Of a stretch of 11,743 bases of DNA, positions 11,669 through 11,743 are shown in pieces (within the stretch, counting starts at the first letter, position 1; each line of letters begins with the position of its first letter). Origin of the DNA: JAGXQV01 sp964527565 (GTDB lineage: Bacteria; Pseudomonadota; Gammaproteobacteria; Burkholderiales; Sulfuricellaceae); contig CAZGOY010000069.1 of NCBI GenBank assembly GCA_964527565.1, positions 1-11,743 of the forward strand, written 5' to 3'. A model generated the notes under the pieces. It ran no database searches, was not told where the DNA came from, and saw only the letters and a list, made by a program, of their open reading frames with translations. The position numbers were made by a program, and so were the translations under genes.

Positions 11669-11743
11669 ATGTGCGGTGCGTTAAAAATTGTTGAACTAAA
11701 CCGCTATCGCGGTGGCCCCCATACCCACCGCCCTCTCTTCATC
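11669..11743 (+). CDS. Possible partial gene at the right edge, unrecognised
   Basis: An ATG at 11669 with AGGGG seven bases upstream opens a frame of 25 codons that is still open at the window edge (MCGALKIVELNRY then RGGPHTHRPLF). I do not recognise it. The same stretch carries small competing hairpins (ACCGC…GCGGT at 11700–11713 and GCGGTGG…CCACCGC at 11709–11731), which suggest repeat or element-end DNA instead of a gene. Confidence 0.15.
   Translation, partial: MCGALKIVELNRYRGGPHTHRPLFI

Noticed and set aside
1..11743. CRISPR array or RNA genes
   Set aside because: No regularly spaced direct repeats, and no tRNA or rRNA stretch recognised on either strand.

Overview
The window looks like chromosomal DNA of a GC-rich betaproteobacterium. 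The grounds are the block yicC – Ser/Thr kinase – PP2C phosphatase – rph, the codon bias, and c-di-GMP/chemotaxis genes of the kind found in Gallionella- or Sulfuricella-like bacteria. No genus can be fixed from the sequence alone.

Left part (1–3840). The extreme left edge carries what looks like the terminus of an IS3-type insertion sequence, which interrupts the first ~45 codons of a DarT-type ADP-ribosyltransferase toxin gene. Next comes yicC on the minus strand, with a recognisable promoter that overlaps the start of the divergent gene. That divergent gene begins a plus-strand unit: a Hanks-type Ser/Thr kinase, its probable antagonist PP2C phosphatase (4-nt overlap), and rph (RNase PH).

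Middle part (3840–9440). This is a signalling and housekeeping mosaic. It holds a PilZ protein (+), a REP-like inverted doublet between convergent genes, a class I SAM methyltransferase (−), a second PilZ protein (−), and a chemotaxis receptor with an unusual C-terminal cytoplasmic sensor (−). A secreted-looking UlaG-type metallo-hydrolase (−) and a divergent SLAC1/TehA-type anion channel (+) follow.

Right part (9440–11743). This is accessory-like. A two-gene ParE-type toxin–antitoxin operon with an atypical two-part antitoxin converges on folA (dihydrofolate reductase). Upstream of folA lies a 355-bp stretch without a confident gene. It contains two diverged copies of a 33-bp dyad-bearing repeat around a palindrome of the 'aaataaatctgtcccctttt' type. 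Then comes a second toxin–antitoxin operon (DUF2281-type antitoxin, MazF/PemK-type toxin). The last 120 bp contain only a possible start of an unrecognised gene.

Three toxin-type genes from three families (DarT remnant, ParE, MazF/PemK) lie within 11.7 kb, at the two ends of an otherwise ordinary chromosomal block. I did not find a clearly new multi-gene defence system. The least explained items are the repeated dyad and palindrome array at 10798–11020, the two-part antitoxin, and the DarT remnant next to yicC.
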